Assembly: GCA_937860165.1 (NCBI GenBank)
Contig: CALMBE010000756.1
Span: forward strand, 1-6,732
Direction of reading: 5' to 3'
Source of the DNA: an uncultured Planctomycetaceae bacterium
GTDB taxonomy: Bacteria; Planctomycetota; Planctomycetia; Pirellulales; Lacipirellulaceae
Length of the DNA: 6,732 nucleotides
The notes under the pieces were generated by a model, which saw only the letters and a program-made list of their open reading frames with translations, searched no databases and had not been told where the DNA came from. Positions 6,457-6,732 of this stretch are shown one piece after another (position 1 is the stretch's first letter; every line of letters starts with the position of its first letter). A program made the position numbers and the translations under genes.

Positions 6457-6732
<276 letters not shown>

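Overview
The window reads as a piece of GC-rich bacterial chromosome, most likely from a planctomycete (Pirellulales-like). That placement is inferred from three things. There is a secreted HEAT-repeat protein with a planctomycete-style signal peptide ending in S-V-A before Q-E-E. There is a stand-alone NtrC-family sigma-54 activator of a kind common in that phylum. Most genes lack a Shine-Dalgarno sequence. No marker gene here proves the phylum.

Layout: five genes lie on the + strand and one partial gene on the - strand. (1) 1-773 is the 3' part of argH (argininosuccinate lyase, arginine biosynthesis). (2) 774-871 is a short spacer with degenerate CGGAT repeats. (3) 872-3064 is a 730-residue exported protein with helical repeats and an embedded, degenerate CheY-like receiver fold. 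(4) 3117-4178 is a sigma-54-dependent activator with a complete AAA+ core and a Fis-type DNA-binding domain but no receiver or sensor domain. (5) 4179-4272 is a spacer with a tandem direct repeat and two mutually exclusive hairpins. (6) 4273-5166 is a CcsA/HemX-family polytopic membrane protein, overlapping by 4 bases (7) hemA, 5163-6434, glutamyl-tRNA reductase. (8) From 6456 to the window edge, the - strand encodes the end of an extremely acidic protein (75 of 91 visible residues are Glu or Asp), convergent with hemA.

How the genes work together: the hemX-like/hemA pair is a classic heme-biosynthesis arrangement. HemA makes the first committed intermediate of tetrapyrrole synthesis, and the upstream membrane protein belongs to a family that either handles heme for cytochrome c assembly or modulates HemA. 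The only strong ribosome binding site in the window lies inside the end of the hemX-like gene and serves hemA, so the two are probably translationally coupled. The HEAT/receiver-like protein and the receiver-less activator are adjacent on the same strand, 52 bases apart, and may be co-transcribed; a functional link is only a hypothesis because the first is predicted to be exported. argH appears unrelated to its neighbours.

No tRNA, rRNA, CRISPR array, insertion sequence or prophage gene was seen. Most of the window is ordinary housekeeping DNA. The most unusual items are the exported receiver-like domain, the acidic repeat protein and the spacer in front of the heme genes.
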